A DNA stretch of 64,000 nucleotides from Acidobacteriota bacterium. Lineage in GTDB: Bacteria; Acidobacteriota; Terriglobia; Terriglobales; Acidobacteriaceae. The stretch is taken from positions 1 through 64,000 of the forward strand of contig JAKAJO010000032.1 of assembly GCA_021813745.1 (NCBI GenBank), written 5' to 3'. Below are positions 9,287 to 18,726 of this stretch, piece by piece. The notes under the pieces are model-generated. The model was not told where the DNA came from. It saw nothing but the letters and a program-made list of their open reading frames with translations, and searched no databases. Each line of letters begins with the position of its first letter. Position 1 is the first letter of the stretch. A program made the translations under genes and the position numbers.

Positions 9287-10615
9287 CTAATCCACCACCC
9301 GCCACGCGACGATGTCCCTCTTAACCGAGGAACCAGTGAGATTGATGCTATCGAGCACTAGTTGAAAATGAGGAATTGATCCGTCAGCGCGCCGTATACG
9401 GTTTGCGAATGGAAGAAACGAAGAGTCATCGGTGACAAAATCCCAGGCGCACTCGGTGCCGGCCATGGATGTTCCCTCGATAATCAATACGTCTCCTGTT
9501 CCACTGAGATTAGGCAGAAATGCCAGCACCCCGTAGACGCGGTGCTGCGCATCGTCGTAGTTTGCTGTCCAACTAGATGGTTCCGCCCCCTTCGGATCTC
9601 GATTGAGTACCGTGTACTGACGTATGTGCGCGTTAGAGAACACAAAGCTCATCTTCGGCTCGAATAGTTCCACCCATGGATTGGCTACCGCTGCTCCAAT
9701 GAGAACAGCGTTACCTTCTTTCAGGTCATTGGGTCGCACGTCACGGGCATAATTCACTTCAAGCTTGCTTCTTTGAGAATCAGCAATCTGGGCTAACCCT
9801 TTCACAATGTCCAAATCGACAATCGACGTGTATCGTCGGCTCGCGAGATCGCCAGGATTCACCTGTCCCGTAGGAATGTCTCCGGTGCTTTGCGCCCGAT
9901 ACCCCCCACTTAGGTAGCGCTCCAGATCTACATTCTGTCCAGTGGCACTCTGCCACATAACCAACCCGGTGTCGCTGGGGACAACGATCGTTCTCTGATT
10001 GGGATGAAAGAGGAGGCTCCACAGAGGATTCGGAGTTGATGGGGGCGATGTAACTTCGGGAACGCGCCTCGCACTTCTAACGCCAACCGCAAGCAGAGCA
10101 GCGACAAGAACTGCCACCAGCGTCCACAGAAGTAGTGTGTTTCGGGAAATCGCGGAAAAGGAAGATGCTACAGCAGCTTCAGAGGGACACAAGACTGGAG
10201 AATTGACAGGAGAGATCGAGTGAGCATCGACGGCGTGATTTTGATTGGAATTGGGTTCAAAGACAGGGACATAGCTTCCCCTGGGCAAGGTTATGCGAAT
10301 CGGCTCGTTTGCTCCCTCTCCAACGAAATATTGATCGAGGCGCTGCCGCAGGCGGCTGGCTTGGGGTCTTACGATCCCATCGATCGACGAGTCGTAATCG
10401 GGAGGACGCCCGAAGACTGCGGTTCCGATTTTTTGCTCGTTGATCTCATCGGCGTGCCCGCTCAGAGTCAGATTACAGATACAGCAGAGGAAACTCGAGA
10501 GCCGTTCGCTCTTCGCGAATGTGGACGATTCCACAACCCTTTGCACCAAGGCGCGCTTGGCCTCAATCGCGACATTCCTGGACGAGAGGCCGTTCCTGGC
10601 ACTGACTGTACCCAT
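9287..10615 (-). CDS. Winged-helix/transmembrane regulator-like protein of acidobacterial type
   Basis: This 442-residue protein (SD GGAG before ATG 10615) has an N-terminal DNA-binding-like region (residues ~20-115: LSSFLCCICNLTLSGHADEINEQKIGTAVFGR, then VRPQASRLRQRLDQYF and ITLPRGSYVPVFE). A single TM helix follows (~160-180, LLLWTLVAVLVAALLAVGV), then a large, presumably periplasmic domain with TGDVLIIEGTSMAGTECAWDF. Proteins of this architecture are frequent in Acidobacteria next to TonB receptors, and this one is divergent from the receptor at 10927. It may sense a ligand outside and act on the adjacent promoter; that role is inference. Confidence 0.7.
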   Translation of the reverse strand: MGTVSARNGLSSRNVAIEAKRALVQRVVESSTFAKSERLSSFLCCICNLTLSGHADEINEQKIGTAVFGRPPDYDSSIDGIVRPQASRLRQRLDQYFVGEGANEPIRITLPRGSYVPVFEPNSNQNHAVDAHSISPVNSPVLCPSEAAVASSFSAISRNTLLLWTLVAVLVAALLAVGVRSARRVPEVTSPPSTPNPLWSLLFHPNQRTIVVPSDTGLVMWQSATGQNVDLERYLSGGYRAQSTGDIPTGQVNPGDLASRRYTSIVDLDIVKGLAQIADSQRSKLEVNYARDVRPNDLKEGNAVLIGAAVANPWVELFEPKMSFVFSNAHIRQYTVLNRDPKGAEPSSWTANYDDAQHRVYGVLAFLPNLSGTGDVLIIEGTSMAGTECAWDFVTDDSSFLPFANRIRRADGSIPHFQLVLDSINLTGSSVKRDIVAWRVVD

Positions 10616-10926
10616 CTTTGCTCCAACCGTATATCTCCTAGTAAATCACGGCCGTGTGAAAGGGAGGTCAACCAACCTTAACGCCTTGCTAACGTAACAG
10701 ACCAGCCGCTGCGACCTGATACATGACAGAGGATAAATGACTTAGGCGATGTACCCGTGTCGTAGCCGCGAAATGACTTGGATCATCTCTGTACTGCTGC
10801 TAGGTTCGGCCGTGGGTGACAGCCTCCATTGGTTCACCCATATCCGATTTAGCATTTTCAGGAGTAGCCGCCGTGATCCGAGAATTTTTGCATCGTCCAG
10901 TTTCTGAAATCCACAGGTGCGCTAGT
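10616..10926. promoter_or_regulatory. Divergent intergenic region between regulator and TonB receptor
   Basis: About 310 bases between divergent starts must hold both promoters. I see no T-N11-A operator of the sulfur-regulon type here. An upstream in-frame ATG at 10816 would extend the receptor by 37 residues without a ribosome binding site, so I treat it as non-coding. Confidence 0.4.
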
Positions 10927-13900
10927 ATGCGCTTTACTCGTGTGGGTTGTCATTCCGCGGTTCAATACACGATTCTCACCATCCTGCTCTTCCTTACAAC
11001 AATCCTTTCCCACGCTCAGTTCGATACTGCTGAAGTTCTTGGAGCCATCAAGGATCCAAGTGGCGCTTCGATCGCCGGCGCCACAGTCACATTGACGGAT
11101 GTGGCAAGGGGCATCAAGGTGTCTCGTCAAACCGATGCGAATGGCAATTATGAATTTACGAATGTGCGGGCTGGCGACTACATGCTAAACGTGCAGGCTG
11201 CCGGCTTCCAAGGTACAGTGACTGACCGCTTCACGGTGAATGTCAGCGCAAGGCAGAGGGTTGACGTGGGGTTGAAACTCGGGGCCGACACGGAGAGCAT
11301 CACCGTTTCGGGAGCCGCCAGTCAGTTAGAGACTGATAGCAGCGACCGTGGCCAGACGATTCAGGCGACTCAGGCTGTCACACTCCCGTTAAACGGCCGC
11401 GCCTACGCAGACCTCTCAAAGCTGGTTCCAGGCGTTCGCCAGTCACTGAACGGAGTTGTCAACAACCCTCCAAGAGAGGCCTCTTACAACATCAATGGCT
11501 TGACCTCGCAGTCCAACAATTTTGAACTGGATGGTATCGACAACAATGGCTATCAAGAAGCGAACCAAGGTTTTTCAAACGAGGCGATGATACCGTCGCC
11601 CGATGCCATTCAGGAGTTCAAGGTCCAAACCGACAACTATTCTGCCGAGTATGGTCGCGCAGGTGGCGCCATTATCAACGCCACCACGCGAAGTGGCACG
11701 AATCAGTTTCACGGAACTGTCTATGATTATCTCCGAAACACCGTCCTCAATGCCTTTGGTCCCTTTTACGGCACGGGCGTGAAGCCAACCTTGGTACAGA
11801 ATCAATTCGGCGGCACATTCGGGGGGCCTATTTTGAAGAATAGGCTCTTCTTTTTCGCTGACTATGAGGGATTTCGTTCTGTCGCCCACACCCTGATGAC
11901 CGCGAACGTGCCCACAGAAGCCGAACACGGAGGTCTCTTTACCGCGGACGGTACTACATCCGGTGCTCCCATTCCGATCAAGAATCCATACACGGGCGTC
12001 GTGTATGCCAACGGGCAAGTGCCGCTGACGGACCCCAACATCGATTCTCTGGCCTTGACCGCAATGAGGTATCTGCCCCTGCCTAATATTTCGGGCGCTG
12101 CAATCACAGCGAACAACTTTCAATTTCTACCGGCTTCCACCGACTTCGAGAATAAGGGAGATGCGCGCGCCGATTTCGTCATAACGCCGCGCCAAAACGG
12201 CTTCTTCCGCTATAGCCAGCGCGGTGCATCAACTTTCCAGCCCGGCAATATCCCCGGTTTAGCCGGCGGAAATAGTGCTGGCACGCTGTATGCAAATACT
12301 CGCCAACTGGCTGCCGGCTACAACTGGATCGTTTCCCCCAACTCCATCCTTGAACTTCGCTTTGGCCAAACCTGGACGGAGAGCGGTAAAACACCGCAAC
12401 TGATTGGCCAATCTAACCTCATGGCCGGAATTCCGAATGTTCCCACCGATCCGGCTCTCGGAGGAGGCCTCAATACACAGAGTGTCACAGGCTTCTCCCA
12501 GTTTGGGACGTCTGCCTCGGCTCTTCAGTACACCAATCCAACGCAAGCCAATCCAAAGGTGAACTACACCTGGGTCAGAGGCAAGCACAGCTTAAAGGTC
12601 GGATACGAGTACGGCTGGCTCGCTCAGGCAATCTCCGATTTTCATCCGAAGTTCGGCTCCGATACCTATGCCGGGCAATATAGCTCGGTGGGTGCGGCAA
12701 CCACGGTACAAGCCGCTAATCTCAGTGATTTCTTCTTTGGCGCCAGGAACAACTATTCCCTTAACGCACCAAACGAAGTGAACTATCTCCGGCACTGGCA
12801 TTTCGGGTACATCCAGGACGACTGGAAGGCCCTTCCCAAACTCACCATCAATGCTGGCCTGCGCTACGAGTTCATGCCTCCGTATTATGAGCAGAACAAC
12901 CTAATGCTTAATTTCGATCCGGTCAACCAGCAACTGCTTCATGCCGGCAGCGGCACCGATATCAGCAGCACCGTAACGGGCCACGTTTATAAAATTCACT
13001 ATGTCGGGAACTCTTCCCTGTACGACCGCGCACTCATCGATCCCGACTATAAAGACTTCGGCCCTCGGGTCGGTTTTTCCTACCAAGCACTGCCCGGGAC
13101 GGTGATCCGAGGAGGTTACGGCATCAGCTACGCCTTCCTCTTCCGCTTTGGCGGAGAAGGCCTGCTGGCCTATAACGGGCCGAACAACTATTCGGCGACT
13201 CTACCCAACAACCAGACACCATCCCAGGGCATTTGCACCTCTCTGACACAGGATCCGACGACATGTTTTCGCCGCACGCAGGATGGCTATCAGACCAACT
13301 TCGCCGGACCGAGCAACTTTACAACTGTGCGTGCCCAAACCCGCTACACGCCGAGAGACTTCAAGAACGGCTACGTACAGGCTTTCCATCTTTCGGTCCA
13401 GCAACAGTTGCCTTGGAATACGACGCTTGAGGTTGCCTATGTTGGGAGCCACGGTGTCCATATCCCGACTCTCGCCAACTACAATCAAGCCAGGCTTTGT
13501 ACAGCAACGGAGATTACCTCTGGTGCCTGCACATCGGGCGGCACTGCGTCGCTGCTCAACCGCAGGCCTATCGCAAATTTCACCGACATCCTCACTGAAA
13601 CCAACGCCAATTTCCTTATCTACAATTCATTGCAGGCCAAACTTGAGCACCGCTTTACAAACGGTGTCTACCTCATCAACTCCTTTACCTGGTCCCAGGC
13701 GTATGACGCATCAGGCGCTGACCTCGAAACGAGCAACGGTGACAGCGCCCTCGTCAACATAGCGAACATTGCCGCAGATCGCGGCCCTTCTGGATACAAC
13801 CAACCTTTGAATGACACTACGTCGTTCATTGTGGACTTGCCGTTTGGAAAAGAGCGCAGATGGGGCTCCGGAGCACCGAAGTGGGAACAGGAATTCATCG

Positions 13901-14418
13901 GGGGATGGCAGTTGACAGGCATCAACACTGTTACAAGTGGCGTCCCTCTTAACTTGACCTATACAGCGAATTCAAATCAGGTCGTTTCGACAACCAGCGC
14001 TGCGTATTCGCTCCGTCCGAGCCTAGTCAGCACACCTCACGCTGTGTATGCTCATTTGCTCACCAAAACGAACAGCGCTTTGAATGGATACCTGAACATC
14101 GCAGAAGTGTCGGCCCCTGCCGGATCACAACTATTCGGCAATGCTGGACGTAACAGTCTTCGCGGACCGGCCTACGGGCAGTTCAATCTATCTGCACACA
14201 AGAGCTTTCCGCTCCTCTCTGAGGCTCAGAGTCTCGAATTCCGTATTGAAGCCTTCAACGTATTCAACGCGACGAATTACATCAGCCCCAACACCAGCAT
14301 CGGATCGGTAGGAGCTACTGGTGTATTGAGTGCGAATGGAAGTTTTGGGCAATTCAGCGGTGGCTCAAGCGTGTTTCCTTCGCGTCAGGTACAGGTAGCG
14401 CTGCGTCTAGCGTTCTAG
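10927..14418 (+). CDS. TonB-dependent receptor with carboxypeptidase-like regulatory domain
   Basis: Starting at ATG 10927 gives 1,163 residues with a signal peptide (TILTILLFLTTILSHAQ). Next comes a carboxypeptidase-regulatory-like β-sandwich (GAIKDPSGASIAGATVTLTD, residues ~35-115), then the plug domain (RGQTIQATQAVTLPLNGR and NFELDGIDNN) and a β-barrel ending in F (RLAF). This Oar-like type is the expanded acidobacterial receptor family, usually linked to uptake of oligosaccharides, peptides or siderophores; the ligand is not deducible. Barrel strands such as LRYEFMPPYYEQNNLMLNF and the C-terminal region (LEFRIEAFNVFNATNY) are typical. It shows no operator of the sulfur regulon. Confidence 0.93.
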   Translation: MRFTRVGCHSAVQYTILTILLFLTTILSHAQFDTAEVLGAIKDPSGASIAGATVTLTDVARGIKVSRQTDANGNYEFTNVRAGDYMLNVQAAGFQGTVTDRFTVNVSARQRVDVGLKLGADTESITVSGAASQLETDSSDRGQTIQATQAVTLPLNGRAYADLSKLVPGVRQSLNGVVNNPPREASYNINGLTSQSNNFELDGIDNNGYQEANQGFSNEAMIPSPDAIQEFKVQTDNYSAEYGRAGGAIINATTRSGTNQFHGTVYDYLRNTVLNAFGPFYGTGVKPTLVQNQFGGTFGGPILKNRLFFFADYEGFRSVAHTLMTANVPTEAEHGGLFTADGTTSGAPIPIKNPYTGVVYANGQVPLTDPNIDSLALTAMRYLPLPNISGAAITANNFQFLPASTDFENKGDARADFVITPRQNGFFRYSQRGASTFQPGNIPGLAGGNSAGTLYANTRQLAAGYNWIVSPNSILELRFGQTWTESGKTPQLIGQSNLMAGIPNVPTDPALGGGLNTQSVTGFSQFGTSASALQYTNPTQANPKVNYTWVRGKHSLKVGYEYGWLAQAISDFHPKFGSDTYAGQYSSVGAATTVQAANLSDFFFGARNNYSLNAPNEVNYLRHWHFGYIQDDWKALPKLTINAGLRYEFMPPYYEQNNLMLNFDPVNQQLLHAGSGTDISSTVTGHVYKIHYVGNSSLYDRALIDPDYKDFGPRVGFSYQALPGTVIRGGYGISYAFLFRFGGEGLLAYNGPNNYSATLPNNQTPSQGICTSLTQDPTTCFRRTQDGYQTNFAGPSNFTTVRAQTRYTPRDFKNGYVQAFHLSVQQQLPWNTTLEVAYVGSHGVHIPTLANYNQARLCTATEITSGACTSGGTASLLNRRPIANFTDILTETNANFLIYNSLQAKLEHRFTNGVYLINSFTWSQAYDASGADLETSNGDSALVNIANIAADRGPSGYNQPLNDTTSFIVDLPFGKERRWGSGAPKWEQEFIGGWQLTGINTVTSGVPLNLTYTANSNQVVSTTSAAYSLRPSLVSTPHAVYAHLLTKTNSALNGYLNIAEVSAPAGSQLFGNAGRNSLRGPAYGQFNLSAHKSFPLLSEAQSLEFRIEAFNVFNATNYISPNTSIGSVGATGVLSANGSFGQFSGGSSVFPSRQVQVALRLAF

Positions 14419-14559
14419 GGCCGAAGAGCCATTTGCGTCTGCGTGGTGGTGTTAGAACAAGGCGCCACCGCGCAGAGAGCACATTCCGCTCAGAATCTTG
14501 GTACAGCGTACCGATTCTTTACGAATCCATTAAGCAATCCTGGAGCTAATTACACAAGT

Positions 14560-15393
14560 ATGGTCTATTTCTCCCAACCCACTCAGAACCGACGTCAGTT
14601 CCTGCTGCGCTCATCGGCCCTTGGCTTGAGCGCGCTCCTTCCACTGCGGCTGAACGCCCAACTCATGCAGTCTGCGCCTCCTGCAGAAGACAACCCTCAA
14701 CTGGCGACGATCCCGAGAGACACGCTGCTAAAATTCAATCCTGATGGCAGTCCGCGATTCTTCGCAGGAAATACCGTGATCTGCCACTTACTGCAACAAA
14801 CCCTTTTCCGCGACGCCGTTCTGGCGTTCGGGAATGCACTGCGCTCCAGTTCCTTTAGCAGGAAACTCGCGATACTGCCAGGCGAGAGCTATCACGTCAC
14901 CATTCTGAGCGGACCAAACGATCGGGATCGCAACAGGTATGGCTGGCCGTCCGATATTCCACTCAACGCGCCGATCGCTGAATGCAATCGCATAATCGGC
15001 GAAAGAATCGCTCGATTCAAGATGCACGCTGAGTTGCCACTACGCTTTCGCTTGGGAAAAGAGAAGACATTAGCTCCTCAGCGGCCGAGTGGTTTGCAGC
15101 TAGTACCGGCAGACGCCAACGAAAAACTCAAGATCCAGACATTGCGCGACAGGATGGCAGATGAGGTGTTTCGGTATCGCGCAGCGGATCATGACACCTT
15201 TGGATTCCACATCAGTTTGGCGTATCAGACACACTATCTCTCCGAGGCAGAGCGACAGGAATATCAGCATTTGTTGGCACAGCATCTTCTGGCCATAGAT
15301 GCCACCACTTCGATTATCGAACTCGGTGTTCCCGAATTCTCTACCTTCGAAAACATGTATAGATTCGAGGTGCAGACACTCCTTCGGACCTAA
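14560..15393 (+). CDS. Tat-exported 2H phosphoesterase-like protein (DUF1868 type)
   Basis: ATG 14560 gives 277 residues beginning with a Tat signal (NRRQFLLRSSALGLSALLPL). Two histidine motifs of the 2H phosphoesterase fold are visible, YHVTIL near residue 110 and FHISLAY near residue 220, the spacing expected for an HxT/HxS pair. Such enzymes hydrolyse cyclic phosphates or 2',5'-linked nucleotides in other families; the substrate here is unknown. It lies 142 bases downstream of the TonB receptor on the same strand and could be cotranscribed. The 39 residues before ATG 14560 in the same frame are probably untranslated. Confidence 0.72.
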   Translation: MVYFSQPTQNRRQFLLRSSALGLSALLPLRLNAQLMQSAPPAEDNPQLATIPRDTLLKFNPDGSPRFFAGNTVICHLLQQTLFRDAVLAFGNALRSSSFSRKLAILPGESYHVTILSGPNDRDRNRYGWPSDIPLNAPIAECNRIIGERIARFKMHAELPLRFRLGKEKTLAPQRPSGLQLVPADANEKLKIQTLRDRMADEVFRYRAADHDTFGFHISLAYQTHYLSEAERQEYQHLLAQHLLAIDATTSIIELGVPEFSTFENMYRFEVQTLLRT

Positions 15394-15499
15394 CTCCATC
15401 GAAGGCCGCCGCTTGTTGGACAAGCCCACTCTTGGGCAAGTCTCCTGCTCACGGGAATACTCCATGTGAGTCGTTCTTTGTCAGGCCGGCTAAGTCGGA

Positions 15500-15534
15500 G
15501 AGGGCGCGCACAATCATCGATTGTGCGCGCCCTC
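15500..15534 (+). terminator. Strong GC-rich terminator hairpin
   Basis: A perfect 16-bp stem, GAGGGCGCGCACAATC (15500-15515) with GATTGTGCGCGCCCTC (15519-15534) and a 3-base loop, about 105 bases after the 2H phosphoesterase stop. It is followed by AATTTG. Its symmetry would let it work in both directions. Confidence 0.7.
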
Positions 15535-16581
15535 AATTTGCAGCGGGTTTACACGAGCAGCAATGTGTCGGAACTCGGAACATAGATCCAGACGGAGACC
15601 ATTGCGATGCAAGACCTGCCGCGCGCAGCAATCTCTCTATGGGAGCATTACAGATCGATGTTGCATTACAGGACTTTTCGCAGAGCGTATAACCCGCTGA
15701 ACAATCTGTATACATGTGGAGAAACATTCATCCTTGACCATGCCTACCGCAGTTAGAATCTTCCGCGCATAAGAACCGGCTTGTCCCTCACATTGTGAGA
15801 GTTGCCATCAAGCAGGGTCCGGCTGGTTAGGCAACCTGCCTATCAGGCTCTACATCAGCACTGCCGATACGAGGCCGGAGATTACGACATAGAGCCAGTC
15901 GCGCTCAAGGGCAAAAGCCACCACGGACAACAGGACTCGCGCAATCGACATCCCGATGATGCACCAGTATTCCGCAAAGGATGATAGCAAGAATGCGGAC
16001 GTGAAAGACCCGTTTGAGTGATCGGTGGGATCGACCTTACTTCTGTGGGCACACCAACGACTCGGCGATAGTTAAGGGGTGTCTGACCGTGGCGTGCAAG
16101 ATATGCCTGCCCACCAAACGCTATAAGGGCAGATGATATACGACTCCTGTGCGGAGCACCACTCTGATCTCTCTGTCAATTGCACGCTCACAGCACATGG
16201 CACTTGCATCATATTCCCTGCAGCCTCCCGATCACCTGCCATAGATCACTCCCCGCCAAGCACGGTCATCACGATACGAAGACAATGCAGATGACGATGA
16301 CAATTGCTCATGAAGGACGCTGTGCTCTGGCCTTCACCGAGAATGACCATGTTGTCGCTACTAGGGGTTCACAAGGCCGCGCCTCGCTAGTCATTAAGGT
16401 CGTATTCACCACACAACCAATTTCGACGCCGTCGGTAGGCGAGATATTTACGCGCACGATACGCTCCGTTGACAGTGATAAGAGGATGATCGCAACACTT
16501 GGTACCAACAGACGCTTTTCCATACCGTCCTGAATTAGACATCATGTGCGCGACCTCACTAGGGCACCAGTTTCTCTACGC
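15535..16581. other. Long intergenic region with gene remains
   Basis: About 1 kb with no confident intact gene. It holds the DUF1634 remnant described separately (15839-15970). Two minus-strand frames have acceptable ribosome binding sites but no recognisable product: 15533-15727 (64 residues, eight cysteines) and 16308-16523 (71 residues, hydrophobic start MEKRLLVPSVAIILLSL). I give each about 0.25 probability of being a gene. Confidence 0.5.
15839..15970 (-). pseudogene. Remnant of a DUF1634 membrane-protein gene
   Basis: On the minus strand this reads ARVLLSVVAFALERDWLYV, then VISGLVSAVLM, a stop codon and SLIG. The intact gene at 21590-21982 reads ARVVFSVIAFALERDWLYV followed by AISCIVLAVLIYSLIG. 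The tyrosine codon has become TAG and the upstream two thirds of the gene cannot be followed, so this is a decayed copy. It suggests that a second TauE-DUF1634 unit once stood here. Confidence 0.75.
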
Positions 16582-16611
16582 GTTATATGGAATAACAATT
16601 TCTGTTTGGAC
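16582..16611 (+). promoter_or_regulatory. LysR-type operator/promoter, site d (porin-cstA)
   Basis: GTTATATGGAATAAC (16582-16596) is followed by AATTTCTGTTTGGAC (16597-16611) and, 20 bases later, AGACTG. It matches site 50308-50338 almost base for base on the opposite strand; both precede outer-membrane porin genes. Confidence 0.75.
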
Positions 16612-16756
16612 ATCTCTGGTTTCGAGCCATCAGACTGCTAATTGATTTTCACTTGAATACTAGTCACGAATGATCGGCGGCATAAGAATGTCGCCACCCC
16701 CATCGATTTGCATGTACGGATGGCGTGCTTGGATCATTGCGTGCGTTGAAAGGACG

Positions 16757-18688
16757 ATGCAGTTGCCATTCAAAGGATCGATTCAATATAGCGTTTGTAG
16801 GGCCATACGTTACGTGTGCTCGTGCTTTGCGTGTCTCCTAATTCTTACCGTGCCGTCATTTTGCAGCGGACAAAGCACTCAGAATGGCTTTGGCCAGGAT
16901 CCTCTCCTAGAGACCTTGCAATCGAAAGGGCTTTTAACGTCCGCCGAGGTCGCCGCAATCCGTAGGGGCGACTCACACGAATCATCTACCAAGACTTTGG
17001 CCACCCTCCTGCTGAGGAAAGGACTTATCACGAAAGTCGATTATGATCGCATCATTCAGCAGAATGACGCTGCCGTCTCTCGCACTGCCCAGTCTGCCAT
17101 TCCAGGTCCTCCGCTAATTAGCCCTGCCGCACCTGCTGCTACAGAAAGAAGACACAATTCGTCTGAGCCAGTACTCACGCGTGCGCAGCAGCCCCCCAAT
17201 TCGACGGAGCCGGGAGCTCCGTCCATTGTCGAGCGCAGTGCTTCCATCGCAATCAACGAGGCACTGGCTCCGGTCCGCGTGTTCCCCGTCGGCGGAGTCG
17301 CGCTCGACGATCACCCGCCCATTTCGATCAATGGTGTGGGTTTCATGCCGTACGGGTTCATCAAGACCACCGTGGTCGAAGATAGCTCGTCGCCTAACGG
17401 CGACGACTTTCCGTTGCCAGGCTTTATTTCGGACACAGGTCCTGACGGCACGCCGGAGTTTCGTGTGAAAATACGCAGCACTCGGTTCGGTATCAATTTA
17501 CGCTGGCGCGACATCAATCCCAAATGGACTATTACCGGCAAGATTGAAGGCGATTTCGAGGGGAATTACAACCGCTCCGATAATCGCAACCTATCTAGTA
17601 TCCGTACGAGCAATCCGTCGCTGCGCGTTGCATGGGGCCGCATAGATTACCAGTTCAATAAATCGAACAGTATCTCGGCGCTGTTTGGCCAGGATTGGAC
17701 ACTTTACGGGTCCTCCACGTTGCCGAATATTTTAGAAACTACCGGGCTGGGTGTGTCCTTTGGAACCTTGTATGAACGCGATCCACAAATGCGGATCGGC
17801 TTTACGCACAAGGCACGTGGATTCACGGCTATGCCCGAGTTCTCTGTGAACTTGCCGGTTTCGGGACTGCCGCCGAGCACCGCCAATCTTGCGGAACAAC
17901 TCGGCTATGGCGAACGACAAGGCCCTGACTCTAATCGGCCCGAGTTACAGCTGCGCATGGTGGGGCAGTGGCAGTTAGATCATGCCCAAGGCGTTCCTCC
18001 TGCGCAGATTATTTTCAGCGGGTTCGAAGGACGGCGCACGGCCGTCGTCGTGGGTTCTGCCATTCCGACTGCCTACAGGAGCACCTTCTCTACCGGCCTC
18101 AGCACTGGGAGCAAGCAAGATGGCTGGGACGCAGAGTGGCAGTTGCCAACCCGGTGGCTTACTTTGGTAGGCAAGGTCTACAGCGGCGCTGATCTCCGAT
18201 GGTTTTTCGCCAATGAACTCTATTCCTTTTTCAATGACGCGACTGGCTTGACCAATACGGTAACAGTACCCTCCGTCGATGGAGCATCTAATGTGGTCCT
18301 CGGCACAAATCCAAGCGGACAGCAAGTTGTTGCACCGGAACGGCCCGTGCGCGATATTGGCGGATTTGTGCAACTCGGACTTCCATTGTCACGCATTTTC
18401 AATGCAAACCCTTCGGGTCGAATGGCCGGATGGTCGATTTATGGCCTCTTCGGAGAAGACCAAGCCAAGACTCGCGACATTAACTGGCTTGCAGGAACGC
18501 GCCACGGGAGCGCCATGATCATTGGTACTCTCAACTACAAGATGAACAAGTCGCTGTCGTTCTCGTTCGAACAGTCGCTCTATACGACTCGCGCCAACCC
18601 TGAACAGTCACTCCCACTCTATCGCGGAGTCCCGTCGCGTGTATGGAATGACATGCGCGAAGAAGCCGGTCCCATCTTCTTCTTTTAG
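16757..18688 (+). CDS. Outer membrane porin (OprP/DcaP-like β-barrel)
   Basis: The frame is open from 16670; I prefer ATG 16757 because a signal peptide follows it (YVCSCFACLLILTVPSFCSG). The protein has an N-terminal periplasmic helical segment (LLETLQSKGLLTSAEVAAIRR and LLLRKGLITKVDYDRII), a proline-rich linker, then a barrel from about residue 190 with alternating strands (RSTRFGINLRWRD, WTITGKIEGDFEGNY) and a terminal aromatic residue (FFF). Such porins carry anions or small organic acids. The operator at 16582-16611 places it in the sulfur regulon, so uptake of an oxyanion or carboxylate is plausible but unproven. cstA follows after 38 bases. Confidence 0.8.
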   Translation: MQLPFKGSIQYSVCRAIRYVCSCFACLLILTVPSFCSGQSTQNGFGQDPLLETLQSKGLLTSAEVAAIRRGDSHESSTKTLATLLLRKGLITKVDYDRIIQQNDAAVSRTAQSAIPGPPLISPAAPAATERRHNSSEPVLTRAQQPPNSTEPGAPSIVERSASIAINEALAPVRVFPVGGVALDDHPPISINGVGFMPYGFIKTTVVEDSSSPNGDDFPLPGFISDTGPDGTPEFRVKIRSTRFGINLRWRDINPKWTITGKIEGDFEGNYNRSDNRNLSSIRTSNPSLRVAWGRIDYQFNKSNSISALFGQDWTLYGSSTLPNILETTGLGVSFGTLYERDPQMRIGFTHKARGFTAMPEFSVNLPVSGLPPSTANLAEQLGYGERQGPDSNRPELQLRMVGQWQLDHAQGVPPAQIIFSGFEGRRTAVVVGSAIPTAYRSTFSTGLSTGSKQDGWDAEWQLPTRWLTLVGKVYSGADLRWFFANELYSFFNDATGLTNTVTVPSVDGASNVVLGTNPSGQQVVAPERPVRDIGGFVQLGLPLSRIFNANPSGRMAGWSIYGLFGEDQAKTRDINWLAGTRHGSAMIIGTLNYKMNKSLSFSFEQSLYTTRANPEQSLPLYRGVPSRVWNDMREEAGPIFFF

Positions 18689-18726
18689 CTTTGCTTTACC
18701 CAGAAATGTTTTTAACGTGAGGCACA

